Notes: generated by a model from the sequence alone, not told the origin. DNA of 64,000 nucleotides from Candidatus Sedimenticola sp. (ex Thyasira tokunagai) (GCA_037318855.1 CP134874.1:620598-684597), one strand, 5' to 3'. Positions 34,657 through 43,361 are shown, counted from the first letter of the stretch. Program-made: numbers and translations.

Positions 34657-34694
34657 GCTCTGTGAGTAACCGAACTTTCTGCATGGCCCACTAG
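34657..34694. repeat. Solitary end of palindromic element D
   Basis: gctctgtgagtaaccgaact through ctgcatggcccactag matches the right end of the element at 8969-9234 (34 or more of 38 positions). Only one end is present here. Its terminal ctag supplies the stop codon of the minus-strand gene at 34691. Confidence 0.7.
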
Positions 34695-35221
34695 GGCATC
34701 TTGGGGCAGATCCGGTCAGGAATGCCCCGCCTTCCCTTGGAATTTACCGTGAAGTTTGCAGTTGCCGTATCTACATCAACCCACTCTTTTCCCTCACCGC
34801 AACCATTCAGACTTAAGGTTCGTGGCTGCAGAGTACCCTCTGCCAGACGTAGTTTGATATGGAAGTCTGGTCCTTGTTGACAGAGATACCGGGGCTGTGA
34901 GGGTTGCCTTATGTAGGACGCACCCGTGGTGGTCCTGGTGTACCAGGGTTCACCTGTTGGTGGTGCCATATCGGCAAGAATCAGCACCTCGAAGGGAAAG
35001 GTTAAACTCTTATCTGCCGATAAGGTGATGACTCCTCCCTCACCACCACAAGGCTCGATACGGATCTCCTGGCCATGGGTGTTTTTCAGTACAAGATTTT
35101 GAGCAGGGCTCGTGCGCAAGAGAATCTGCAAACTATCGGGCAGAGGATCGTTGGATGCACAGGCACCCAGTTGCAGAAGCAGACTGCCGGCGAGTGCGAG
35201 GCGCAACAGGGAAGCGATCAC
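34691..35221 (-). CDS. Putative lipoprotein, unknown family
   Basis: About 176 residues from a GTG at 35221, whose GTGA overlaps the stop of the upstream lipase gene; the frame is open further 5' but this start gives a proper lipoprotein signal: 'VIASLLRLALAGSLLLQLGACASN' with lipobox L-G-A-C. The mature part has paired Cys and beta-rich segments ('IRIEPCGGEGGVITL', 'LSLNGCGEGKEWVDVD'). Coupled translation with the LCAT-like lipase suggests a shared role, perhaps as an envelope partner or chaperone; that is inference. The TAG stop is inside the solitary element-D end. Confidence 0.6.
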   Translation of the reverse strand: MIASLLRLALAGSLLLQLGACASNDPLPDSLQILLRTSPAQNLVLKNTHGQEIRIEPCGGEGGVITLSADKSLTFPFEVLILADMAPPTGEPWYTRTTTGASYIRQPSQPRYLCQQGPDFHIKLRLAEGTLQPRTLSLNGCGEGKEWVDVDTATANFTVNSKGRRGIPDRICPKMP

Positions 35222-36600
35222 CGTCTCACCTCCTTCATAAGACCGCGCCACAGTGCCTTATTGAAGTTCTTCTGATCGTCGCGCTTGATGTTTCCCTTTT
35301 TGATCTCGGTTGTGAACGCTTCGATTTGATCAAGATCGAAAAAGTCGAATGGATCGCCATAGGCCTGGTCAGCTGCAGCCGGCGCATTAAGCGGGCTGCC
35401 TGTATCGACGATCTGTTTGACTGTACGCAGGGTCTCTTCGTGTTCGGCCAGGTCCTGATGCTCAACCTTACAGTTCAACTGCACACGATTATCCGCTGGA
35501 GTGTCCTTGTGCCAAACCGACCAGGAGGGTACGGTGCCGTCGCCACTCTTCTTCTTTTTGATGAAATCGATAGGGTTGCTGTGTGATATGTCGGGATTGT
35601 AATTATCAGGCAGTCTGCTCCAGGTCTGAGCCACGGGAGTTTTGCACTTCCAGGAGCGTATATTGAAATAGCGCTGGGCAAACTCATCCTCAAGGGGGTC
35701 GCTGAAGGTCTGCAGAATATCGCGGCCAGCCTCCACATGATCACGATTGATCCATGCTGGATAGCGGTCGAGGTTGTCGAGATCGTAGGGATCGAGCGGA
35801 TCGCCATTATCCGGGTCGGTACTCGGATAGGCGGTAAGCCCCAGATCACCGTGGTATCTGTCATAGGTGCTCATATCGAGACACATGAAGGAGTAGGGGC
35901 CGGGCAGGGTGGATGAGATCTTTGCGATGGTCCTTGCGCCGTATAACTGGGAGAGCGGGGCCTGTCCGATGAAGTAACGCGGCTGCTGCACCATGGTGCC
36001 ATAGAGGGGGGAACCGACGGTGATCAGGTGCTCGAACCATTCGTGGGGTGCAATGATACGGCGCATAAAGAAGCTGGCGACCAGACCGCCCTGGCTGTGA
36101 CACATTAGTGTGGTGTCCGGCAGTGGGTTGCGGCCAAAACGTTTGAGCGCCATGCTCTTGAAGAGTGTCAGAAACTCTTCGAGAACGGCGGCACACTCCT
36201 CTATGGGTCGGCGCCAGTCGAAGCCGAAGACGGTGTAGTTGTAGTCACCGTTTCTTCCGTCAGTGAAAAACTTTTCGGTTCCATCGTAGGAGTCGATTAG
36301 GAAATGGAGTGCGCCGTTGGGCACAATGATATGCCCATCCTTATCACGTCCCTGACTGTCGATCTCCATCTTTCGTGCATCACCAAAAAGGATGCCTGTA
36401 TCCATCCAGACCGGATCATAATCATCGAACGACATCGGCTCACCCTGAAACTTTTCGGGAGAGCGCTCAAGATGGGAGCCCATGCCACCGGGCAGCAGAA
36501 TGACCGTTTTACGATATGGGTCAAAGTTGGCGAGTAGTTTTTTTATTGTCCCCAAGGAAGCTCTGCGGACCGCATTGGCTCGTCCGATTTCGTAATCCAT
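35218..36600 (-). CDS. LCAT-like alpha/beta hydrolase (lipase/acyltransferase)
   Basis: 460 residues, without a clear signal peptide. LCAT-family features (lecithin:cholesterol acyltransferase, PF02450-like): oxyanion region 'VILLPGGMGSHLER', 'VFGFDWRRPIEECA' (the F-x-Y-D-W-R signature), nucleophile Ser169 in 'LMCHSQGGLVASFF', Asp in 'SGDGTVPSWSVW' and His in 'KVEHQDLAEHEET'. It probably acts on a lipid ester. The substrate is unknown. The downstream lipoprotein gene overlaps its stop codon. Confidence 0.75.
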   Translation of the reverse strand: MDYEIGRANAVRRASLGTIKKLLANFDPYRKTVILLPGGMGSHLERSPEKFQGEPMSFDDYDPVWMDTGILFGDARKMEIDSQGRDKDGHIIVPNGALHFLIDSYDGTEKFFTDGRNGDYNYTVFGFDWRRPIEECAAVLEEFLTLFKSMALKRFGRNPLPDTTLMCHSQGGLVASFFMRRIIAPHEWFEHLITVGSPLYGTMVQQPRYFIGQAPLSQLYGARTIAKISSTLPGPYSFMCLDMSTYDRYHGDLGLTAYPSTDPDNGDPLDPYDLDNLDRYPAWINRDHVEAGRDILQTFSDPLEDEFAQRYFNIRSWKCKTPVAQTWSRLPDNYNPDISHSNPIDFIKKKKSGDGTVPSWSVWHKDTPADNRVQLNCKVEHQDLAEHEETLRTVKQIVDTGSPLNAPAAADQAYGDPFDFFDLDQIEAFTTEIKKGNIKRDDQKNFNKALWRGLMKEVRR

Positions 36601-36814
36601 TAACCTGCTCCCTCATGTATTTATAGAATCCTCGAAAAAGTCTAGCCAGATTGACTGAAAATATCCAGAGAGAAAGGAATAGCTCGGGGGCAAGGCAAGT
36701 CTAGCGTTTAGTGCTGAATGCCCTATCAGCCTCGCTGAAAAACAGTGTCATCCAGGCACATGCCGGGATCCAGTGCGGTGCTGGTTTCCTGGGGCAATAG
36801 AGTGGTATTTGCGC

Positions 36815-37492
36815 TTATTTGTCTATTTCAAAAGAGGCATTTTCAACAATAACCGCATATTTATAACCGTAGCCAAAGTCCTTGTCCGTGGTCAGGGTGC
36901 CATGGGCAAGCACAATATCTCCGACAGTGGTGGTGGTACTTTTAGTGAGGAAGATGATGTCGTTGGTGCCGGGCTCACCTGTACCATCCTGAATATGAAT
37001 CCAGTTTTTATTCATGATGTTGTTGGATACTTTGACGACCTGCCCCCGCACTTTTATGGCCTTGCCCATCAGCTCAGCCTTGCGGTCGAACAGTTCGGCT
37101 ACGGTGTAGCCGTCATCGGCTTTGCTGAACTTGGCTATGGGAGTAGCGGTTTTAGACGGACTGGTTTTGGTGTGTGGGGTGGCCGGTCCAGTGCTCGAAA
37201 CGCTGTTGCCCTGGCTTATGCCACCGACGAACATCAGGCTTTTGAATGTGCGGTTGAGGCTCTTGCTGGTGAAATTTGGCATGTTCATCTGTTCGCTAAA
37301 GCTGACAACATCTCCAACTTTTACCGATGCACTGGGTCCCGCAATCCAGAAATCTTTATCGTTTTCCATGATTTTGGCGTAGGTGTAACCGCCAGAGGTC
37401 ATGGTCTCCAAGATGGTGCCTGTGTGATTGGCGGCCAATGTCAGTGGTGAGGCAATTAAGAAGGTGAGAGTGAGCAGAAGTTTCAGATTCAT
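36815..37492 (-). CDS. Exported protein with two OB-fold-like domains (NrfJ-related)
   Basis: 225 residues from the ATG at 37492; an in-frame ATG 11 codons upstream gives a worse start. Signal peptide MNLKLLLTLTFLIASPLTLA, then a beta-barrel segment (about 22-70, 'HTGTILETMTSGGYTYAKIM') like NrfJ-type proteins, a Thr/Ser/Pro-rich linker, and a second OB-fold-like domain (about 135-225, 'GKAIKVRGQVVKVSNNIMNKNWIHIQDGTG'). It resembles exported OB-fold proteins annotated as 'DNA-binding' or NrfJ in sulfur and nitrogen bacteria. Function is unknown. Confidence 0.65.
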   Translation of the reverse strand: MNLKLLLTLTFLIASPLTLAANHTGTILETMTSGGYTYAKIMENDKDFWIAGPSASVKVGDVVSFSEQMNMPNFTSKSLNRTFKSLMFVGGISQGNSVSSTGPATPHTKTSPSKTATPIAKFSKADDGYTVAELFDRKAELMGKAIKVRGQVVKVSNNIMNKNWIHIQDGTGEPGTNDIIFLTKSTTTTVGDIVLAHGTLTTDKDFGYGYKYAVIVENASFEIDK

Positions 37493-38097
37493 GGGTCGGT
37501 CCGAATGGCAGTGATAATAGGGCATTGTAGCCTTAACACCGAGGGCAGGTCCGCTATTATTCCAATACCCGACCTAAATTTACTCCGACCCCACTGATCC
37601 CAAATATCCCACGCTCTACCGCTTCATCATAACTCAAGAGCATCGTGGGGAGATGAGAGTAGAGTCGTCACCTGGAGAGGGAACACGGTTCATAATCAAA
37701 CTGCCTTTTCAGAGCCCAACCTGACAATCTGATTCACCCAAAACTCACGCACCCTACCGCAGGTGTTGCAACCACAGATTTAATCCGCAAACCAAAGCAG
37801 ACCTTGCAAGCTTAAGCTTAGGAGCAATTCGCAATCAGCGGATAGCAGACGTTGATTTTGTGCGGCGCAATAGACCGGGAATAGCCATTGGCGGAAGTTT
37901 GCGCAGTGTAGTTTGCTCTCCCGTCCCAGTTAAACAATTAAGCCCATCTGTAAATCCCGAAACGGGTATTGCCATCTTTTTGCAGTTTGAACTTTGGGAT
38001 GATTAGCACCGGATCCCATTCGTTATCCTATACTTAAGACTGGAAAGTGGCAGCCAAACAGAGGGAATGAAAATGGGAAAAAAAAATCATATTTTGC
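37493..38097. other. Intergenic region with a kinase remnant
   Basis: About 600 bp between divergent genes. The only recognisable content is the C-terminal end of a histidine kinase at 37617-37724 (separate entry) and the promoter/start region of the following binding-protein gene, including an A9 run at 38078-38086. Confidence 0.4.
37617..37724 (+). pseudogene. Remnant of a sensor histidine kinase C-terminus
   Basis: Translating from about 37623 gives F-I-I-T-Q-E-H-R-G-E-M-R-V-E-S-S-P-G-E-G then T-R-F-I-I-K-L-P-F and a TGA at 37722. This matches the end of the HATPase domains of the two nearby kinases ('SYFIVTQEHNGRMSVDSQPG', 'SYFIISEQLGGKMSVDSIPG'). Nothing upstream in frame resembles the rest of a kinase, so it is a decayed gene end. 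Confidence 0.75.
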
Positions 38098-38805
38098 ATG
38101 CTTACCTTGCTACTGCTCAGTGGCTTCGCGATGGCGGGGGATAATGCACCCTTCAAGATCAATATTACCCTGACAGCCCCTCTCGGCACCTCTGAACGAC
38201 AAGGCTTCCTGGATTTGGTAGTGACGGAGATGCTGCACCGGGTAGGACGTGTACCCGACTTCGAATTTGCTCATGAGGAGAGGGGGCTCCGTGCACTGGA
38301 TCAAGGACTGGATGATGGCAATCTGCCCCGAGTGGCAGGTCTGGAAAAAATCTACCCCAATATCCGCCAGGTACCCGGCAAGGTGATGGACTTCAATTTC
38401 CAGGTTTTCTCCAAGAACCCTGACATCGTCATCGACGGCTGGGAGAGCTTGCGGGATTATGATGTGGCCTTTGTGACAGGATGGAAAATTCTGGAGCAAA
38501 ACATAAAGGCACGCACCGTCACCAAGGTTAGTACATCTGAACAGCTGTTCTGGCTGCTTGATCAGGATCGAACCCAATTGGTGATCTACGAAAAGTGGCA
38601 GGGTCTGGAACTGATCCGAAAGCTTGGCTTGAGAGGTATTCAGGCACTGGAGCCTCCACTCATCACCAAGGAGGTCTTCCTGTACGTATACAAGCGCCAT
38701 GAGAAACTGATCCCGGAGTTGGCCCATGCGCTCGAACAGATGAAGAGAGATGGCAGCTATCAGCGCATCGAGAACAAGACGCTTGGACCATTGCTGAATC
38801 CCTAG
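38098..38805 (+). CDS. Periplasmic solute-binding protein (PhnD/SBP-like), probable 5' frameshift
   Basis: 235 residues as read from the ATG at 38098. The mature part ('ITLTAPLGTSERQGFLDLVVTEML', 'DYDVAFVTGWKILEQNI', 'HALEQMKRDGSYQRIENKTL') resembles SBP_bac_3-type binding proteins. The start is odd: MLTLLLLSGFAMA is a truncated signal peptide. ATGs at 38067 and 38073 with a gaggga site lie in another frame, and the two frames meet at an A9 run (38078-38086). With eight A's the protein would begin MKMGKKIIFCMLTLLLLSGF, a complete signal peptide. A sequencing error, slippage or phase variation could explain it. The sensor kinase starts 15 bp downstream, so this is probably its ligand-binding partner. 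Confidence 0.7.
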   Translation: MLTLLLLSGFAMAGDNAPFKINITLTAPLGTSERQGFLDLVVTEMLHRVGRVPDFEFAHEERGLRALDQGLDDGNLPRVAGLEKIYPNIRQVPGKVMDFNFQVFSKNPDIVIDGWESLRDYDVAFVTGWKILEQNIKARTVTKVSTSEQLFWLLDQDRTQLVIYEKWQGLELIRKLGLRGIQALEPPLITKEVFLYVYKRHEKLIPELAHALEQMKRDGSYQRIENKTLGPLLNP

Positions 38806-38820
38806 GAAACGAATAGCTCA

Positions 38821-41076
38821 ATGGCAGTTCATCTCATTAAGAGTCGTGTCGCCCGCAGATTGGTTCTGAGTGTTCTGCTGGTCAGCTTTCTCGTCACTTT
38901 GGCGACTACGGCATTCCAGCTTCGCAATGACTATGTCGCTTCGATTGAACAGATTGAGAGCGATTTTCAATTTATCGGTTCCAACGCGCTGGATAGCCTG
39001 GTGGAGAGTGCCTGGGTCAACGACGGTATTCAGGTACAGCTTCAGCTCGAGGGCTTGGCCAACCTGCCCGAGATGGAGCACTTGGTGATTTTAGTTGATG
39101 GCCAGGTTGCCTGGGAGGCCGGAGTACAAACCTCAGATGAAGTTCTGAGCGTCTCTTTTCCCTTGTTGCGCAGCTATCGAAACCAGCAAATTACTCTGGG
39201 CGAGTTGAAGGTGACAGCCGGTCTGGAAAAACTCTATGAACGTCTATGGAAAAATGCCGGAAAGATTCTACTGACCAACACCATCGAGATTTTTTTGGTA
39301 GCAGGCTTGCTGCTTTTTCTGTTCCATCTCCGGGTCAGTCAGCCACTGAATCGCATCAGTGCCTATCTGGGCGATCTGGATCTGGACAGAGAGGATATGC
39401 CTCCACTTGAGACGATAGCATCCTCTGCACCGGACAGGAAGGATGAATTTGATCAGGTTGGTGATGTCATCAATGCCATGACAGAGAAGCTATCAGCAGC
39501 GCACAGGGAATTGGAGGGGAAGGTTCAGGAGCGCACCAAGAGGCTTCGCGAGAGTGAGTCCTTTCTAAATGACACAGGGCGGGTAGCCAAAGTCGGTGGC
39601 TGGGAACTCGATGTGAAGACCAAGGAAGTACACTGGACCAGAGAGACATATCGCATTCATGAATTACCAGAAGGCTACGAGCCACACCTTGAAGAGGCGA
39701 TCAACTTTTACCCTCCCGGTGAGCGTGAAGGATTGACCTCAGCGCTTCAACAGGCGGCAGATAAGGGCATCCCCTTTGATACGGAACTCCGATTTATTAC
39801 GGCCAAGAATCGGCACCTGTGGACACGGGTCATTTGTGAACCGGAAAGGGTAAATGGCAAAGCGGTCAAACTAAGAGGGACATTTCAGGACATTACCGAA
39901 CGTAAGAAGATGGAAGAGCGGGCGACACGGTTTGGGCGCATCGTCGAACGCTCATTAAACGAGGTCTTCATTTTTGACACAAAAGAATTGAATTTCATCC
40001 AGGTTAACCAAGGTGCGCGCACCAACCTGGGTTATGAGATGGAAGAACTCCGAAATATGACTCCACTTGATATCAAGCCGGAGTTCAGCTCAGAGCGCTT
40101 CGAAAAGGAGATCCAACCCCTACGCAGTGGTGAGAGAGAGGTCATCGTTTTTGAAACCGTACACAAGCGCAAGAATGGCACCACCTACGATGTAGAGGTT
40201 CACCTGCAATTGATGCGTGATGAGACACCGCCAGTTTTCGTTGCGATCATCCAGGACATCACCGAGCGCAAGCACATGCACAACCTGATAATGCAGACGG
40301 AGAAAATGATGACGGTAGGCGGTCTAGCCGCAGGTATGGCACATGAACTGAATAATCCGCTTGGCGGCATGCTGCAAGGGATACAGAACATTCAACGACG
40401 GCTATCGCCGGATCTAGAAAAAAACAGGGTGGTTGCGCAGGAGTTGGGGCTTGACCTGGAGAAGATTTGTTTATACCTCGATCAGCGTGAAATAGAAAAG
40501 TTTATGCAAGGGATTCGTGAGTCAGGAGAGCGAGCAGCCGAGATCGTTCAAAATATGCTGCAATTTGCTCGGAAGGCCGAGTCAGGCTTACGGCCTGAAC
40601 GACTTGATCTCCTGGTTGATAGAGCCTTGGAGCTGGCCGCCGTGGACTACGATCTCAAGAAAAAGTACGACTTTCGTGAGATTGAGATAATCAGGCAATA
40701 TGACACGACTTTGGCACCTGTAAGGTGTATTGCTTCCGAGATACAACAAGTGCTGCTGAATCTTTTACGCAATGCGGCGCAGGCGCTATACAAGGGGGAG
40801 GGAAAAACCGAACATCCGCGCATCACGGTCAGGACATACAGCCAGAAAGGCATGGCCTGTATCAAGGTTGAGGATAACGGACCAGGCATGGACGAGGAAA
40901 CCCGGAATCACGTATTTGATCCCTTCTTTACAACACGCCCGGTTGGTGAAGGAACGGGGCTTGGTTTGTCCGTCTCTTACTTCATCGTTACCCAGGAGCA
41001 TAACGGCAGGATGAGTGTCGATTCGCAACCCGGCTTGGGGGCGGCGTTTATGGTTTGCCTGCCGATGACATCTTAA
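38821..41076 (+). CDS. Membrane PAS sensor histidine kinase, orphan
   Basis: 751 residues: helix at about 14-36, short periplasmic domain, helix at about 150-172, HAMP-like linker and coiled coil, PAS (about 250-360), PAS (about 375-485), HisKA with phospho-acceptor His508 ('GGLAAGMAHELNNPLGG'), HATPase with 'LNLLRNAAQAL', 'DNGPGMD' and 'GTGLGLS'. Periplasmic ligand sensing together with the binding protein 15 bp upstream is inferred. No response regulator is in the window. The part from codon 486 to the stop lies in a block repeated at 44956. Confidence 0.9.
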   Translation: MAVHLIKSRVARRLVLSVLLVSFLVTLATTAFQLRNDYVASIEQIESDFQFIGSNALDSLVESAWVNDGIQVQLQLEGLANLPEMEHLVILVDGQVAWEAGVQTSDEVLSVSFPLLRSYRNQQITLGELKVTAGLEKLYERLWKNAGKILLTNTIEIFLVAGLLLFLFHLRVSQPLNRISAYLGDLDLDREDMPPLETIASSAPDRKDEFDQVGDVINAMTEKLSAAHRELEGKVQERTKRLRESESFLNDTGRVAKVGGWELDVKTKEVHWTRETYRIHELPEGYEPHLEEAINFYPPGEREGLTSALQQAADKGIPFDTELRFITAKNRHLWTRVICEPERVNGKAVKLRGTFQDITERKKMEERATRFGRIVERSLNEVFIFDTKELNFIQVNQGARTNLGYEMEELRNMTPLDIKPEFSSERFEKEIQPLRSGEREVIVFETVHKRKNGTTYDVEVHLQLMRDETPPVFVAIIQDITERKHMHNLIMQTEKMMTVGGLAAGMAHELNNPLGGMLQGIQNIQRRLSPDLEKNRVVAQELGLDLEKICLYLDQREIEKFMQGIRESGERAAEIVQNMLQFARKAESGLRPERLDLLVDRALELAAVDYDLKKKYDFREIEIIRQYDTTLAPVRCIASEIQQVLLNLLRNAAQALYKGEGKTEHPRITVRTYSQKGMACIKVEDNGPGMDEETRNHVFDPFFTTRPVGEGTGLGLSVSYFIVTQEHNGRMSVDSQPGLGAAFMVCLPMTS

Positions 41077-41134
41077 AACCGTCATCTATCCCCGATTGTT
41101 TTTCAAATTCACGGGCCTTAACTAACGCAATAAA

Positions 41135-41162
41135 GGTGCTCCCGGCACAAGCCAGGAGCACC
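41135..41162 (-). terminator. Hairpin between convergent kinase and Gly/Ala-repeat genes
   Basis: ggtgctcc / ggagcacc stem with a 12-base interior. On the minus strand it is followed by TTTATT, so it may terminate the Gly/Ala gene. The same hairpin is present in copy B at 45815-45842. Confidence 0.5.
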
Positions 41163-41186
41163 ACATAACATTGATATGTTACGAAG

Positions 41187-42365
41187 TTACTCCGTTGATG
41201 TGACTTCCGTTGACCCCTCAGGGGTAGTGTCAGTCAATACATCAAACGCAGAAGATAAGACACCAAGCAAGTCATTGACTGCTGCAGTAACTGCATCGTC
41301 CGGTTCGCCCTTATTGGCTGCTGCCGCCAATGAATCTGCTGCAGCCTTATCTGCTGCTAACGCGGCTGCTGCTGCCTCATCTGCTGCTATTGCGGCAGCG
41401 GCGGCCTCATTGGCTGCTAACGCAGCAGCGACTGCCTCTTCCGCATCTGTTTCTGCTGCGACGGCGGCTAATGCCTCTGCGTCTGTTGCTGCGGCGGCGG
41501 CAGCTAGTGCATCTGCGTCTGTTTCTGCTGCAACAGCGGCTAACGCATCTGCATCTGTTTCTGCTGCGATAGCGGCTAACGTATCTGCATCTACTGCACC
41601 TGCGGCTATTGCGGCAGCGGCAGCTTCATCTGCTGCTAATGCGGCGGCAGCGGCCTCATCTGCTGCTAATGCGGCTGCTGCTGCCTCATCTGCTGCTAAC
41701 GCGGCAGCGGCCATTTCATCTGCTGCTAACGCTGCGGCAGCGGCTTCATCTGCTGCTAACGCGGCTGCTGCTGCCTCATCTGCATCTGTTTCTGCTGCGA
41801 TAGCGGCTAATGCCTCTGCGTCTGTTTGTGCTGCGATGGCTGCCGCCTGCTCATAAGCCGCTATCATACCTACAGCAGAATGGGGCGCCGCATTTGCCCT
41901 TGCCGTAGGTGATGCATGAGCCGCGTTGAGCCTTCCAAGAGAGCTGGCAATTGCACCATTACTGGTTCCATCATGCCCATTGGCACTGCTGTTACCACCG
42001 CTGTTACCACCGCCACCGCCATTACCACCGCCGTTACCCCCGCCGTTACCCCCGCCGTTACCACCACCGTTACCACCACCGTTACCACCACCGTTACCAC
42101 CACCGCCGCCATCGCCGCCGCCATCGCCGCCGCCATCGCCGCCGCCACCGCCACCGCCACCGCCACCGCCGCCGCCGCCGCCACCGCCACCGCCACCACC
42201 GCCACCGCCACCACCGCCGCCACCGCCACCACCTTTGGCGAAGGCAGAAGAGAAATCAATACTTCCATCAACGGGATTGAACGATACAGGTGCCAGAATC
42301 AATGCTGCGCTTAACAGACTGGTTACAGCAAATTTAATGGGGGTTTTATAGGTAAGTTGATTCAT
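41187..42365 (-). CDS. Exported Gly/Ala-repeat protein, long copy
   Basis: 392 residues from the ATG at 42365, with ggag 8 bp upstream. Signal peptide (MNQLTYKTPIKFAVTSLLSA... ending SSAFAK), then an uninterrupted poly-Gly tract of about 35 residues, a Gly-Gly-Asp/Gly-Gly-Asn tract, a short unique region ('SSLGRLNAAHASPTARANAA'), a long Ala-rich helical region built of about 10-residue units of the type (E/D)-A-A-A-A-A-L-A-A-D, and a conserved acidic C-terminus ('VNDLLGVLSSAFDVL'). No known family is recognised. It is probably secreted or surface-located. A second, shorter copy is at 45867. The opposite-strand frames here are repeat artefacts. Confidence 0.7.
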   Translation of the reverse strand: MNQLTYKTPIKFAVTSLLSAALILAPVSFNPVDGSIDFSSAFAKGGGGGGGGGGGGGGGGGGGGGGGGGGGGGGGGDGGGDGGGDGGGGGNGGGNGGGNGGGNGGGNGGGNGGGNGGGGGNSGGNSSANGHDGTSNGAIASSLGRLNAAHASPTARANAAPHSAVGMIAAYEQAAAIAAQTDAEALAAIAAETDADEAAAAALAADEAAAAALAADEMAAAALAADEAAAAALAADEAAAAALAADEAAAAAIAAGAVDADTLAAIAAETDADALAAVAAETDADALAAAAAATDAEALAAVAAETDAEEAVAAALAANEAAAAAIAADEAAAAALAADKAAADSLAAAANKGEPDDAVTAAVNDLLGVLSSAFDVLTDTTPEGSTEVTSTE

Positions 42366-42439
42366 CAATAACTCCAGAAATTTTGACAGGGACTGCTCTA
42401 TCTAATTGTGGAGATATATGTAGCAAGAGTTAGCAGTAA

Positions 42440-42502
42440 AAACTGTGATGAAGAACCGCTTGCTCCATTCGGTTGCTACTAATCATACATAGGTCACAGT
42501 TT
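42440..42502. promoter_or_regulatory. Widely spaced inverted 9-bp sites upstream of the Gly/Ala gene
   Basis: aaactgtga (42440-42448) and tcacagttt (42494-42502) form a perfect inverted pair 45 bp apart in the upstream region; the pair recurs at 46616-46624 and 46670-46678 in the duplicate. A regulator binding to both sites or a looped operator is possible; the protein is unknown. Confidence 0.35.
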
Positions 42503-42565
42503 GAATTTTTTGGTTAGTTTTTTATTTCCTCTGTCTGGCTATTTAGAAGGAATTTATAATCAAAG

Positions 42566-42583
42566 GGGACAGACTCGATTGAT
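42566..42583. repeat. RAYT-associated end motif, left
   Basis: gggacagactcgattgat is the approximate inverse of atcaatcgagtctgacccc (44928-44946) and of atcgatcgagtctgaccct (43347-43365). The motif flanks the RAYT gene on both sides. Confidence 0.6.
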
Positions 42584-42635
42584 ATCTGTCTGAGCGGGTG
42601 CTAATCTCATCCTCATCACTATTTGAGGAACACCA

Positions 42636-43361
42636 ATGGCACGTTTACCCCGCTTTGTCATTCCCGGTCAGCCGCAGCACGTGATTGTTCGCGGCAATAA
42701 TCGAGAGCCGATCTTCTATGCTGACGAAGATTACCAGTATTATCTGGAAAAACTGAAACAGGCTTGTGATAAGCACCAATGCGATGTACATGCCTATGTG
42801 CTGATGACCAACCATGTGCATCTTTTGATGACACCCCGTCATGAACAGGGCATCAGTAAGGCCCTGCAGATGCTTGGGCGCTATTATGTTCAATATTTCA
42901 ACTACACATATAGCCGCAGTGGAACGCTTTGGGAAGGGCGTTACAAGGCCAGTCTGATCGATTCGGAGAACTATCTGCTGACCTGCTACCGCTATATTGA
43001 ACTCAATCCAGTCAGGGCGGAAGGAATGGTGGATCACCCATCCAAATACCCGTGGAGCAGCTATCGCTGTAATGCCTTGGGAGAGCGCAACCCGCTTGTT
43101 GTGCCACACCAGGAATATATACAGATCGACTCGACTGACGCTGGCCGCCAGGCCGCCTACAGGGCTTTGTTTAGGTCGCGGATAACGAACAAGACCCTGG
43201 AGGAAATCCGGGAGTCAACGAATAAGGCATGGGTGCTGGGAAGTGGTTATTTTAAAGAGAAAATAGAGAAGCAGTTAAAACGTCAGGCTTCCCCTAAACC
43301 ACGGGGTGGAGATAGGAAGTCCAAGGCATATCAGGATCGAGTAAAGATCGATCGAGTCTGA
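42636..43361 (+). CDS. REP-associated tyrosine transposase (RAYT, Y1_Tnp/IS200-like)
   Basis: 241 residues. 'MARLPRFVIPGQPQHVIVRGNNREPIF' is the typical RAYT start, 'VLMTNHVHLLMTP' holds the HUH metal motif, and 'YRYIELNPVRAEGMVDHPSKYPWSSY' holds the region of the catalytic Tyr. The C-terminal tail is basic. RAYTs are single-copy domesticated transposases thought to spread REP palindromes. The last codons and TGA (KIDRV-stop) are part of the gatcgagtctgacc end motif. REP-like palindromes occur at several sites in this window. Confidence 0.92.
   Translation: MARLPRFVIPGQPQHVIVRGNNREPIFYADEDYQYYLEKLKQACDKHQCDVHAYVLMTNHVHLLMTPRHEQGISKALQMLGRYYVQYFNYTYSRSGTLWEGRYKASLIDSENYLLTCYRYIELNPVRAEGMVDHPSKYPWSSYRCNALGERNPLVVPHQEYIQIDSTDAGRQAAYRALFRSRITNKTLEEIRESTNKAWVLGSGYFKEKIEKQLKRQASPKPRGGDRKSKAYQDRVKIDRV

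Larger units (their letters stand above)
40276..42556. repeat. Duplicated block, copy A (2281 bp)
   Basis: From 40276 the sequence is identical, by eye, to that from 44956 (offset 4680) through the kinase 3' end and into the Gly/Ala-repeat gene; both blocks end with the shared gaaggaattta (42556 / 46732). Copy A is 504 bp longer, due to extra repeat units in the Ala-rich (399 bp) and Gly-rich (105 bp) coding tracts. Copy A ends just before the left RAYT-associated motif (gggacagactcgattgat, 42566-42583). Confidence 0.9.

Noticed and set aside
42100..42240. Regular short repeats that might suggest a CRISPR or tandem-repeat RNA
   Set aside because: They are simple GGN codon repeats inside a coding tract, with no spacer pattern and no cas genes.
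41176..42351. Long plus-strand reading frames of Ala, Pro, His or Arg repeats opposite the Gly/Ala gene (and again at 45856-46527)
   Set aside because: Trinucleotide repeats keep several frames open. Only the minus-strand frame has a signal peptide, a ribosome-binding site and non-repetitive conserved ends.
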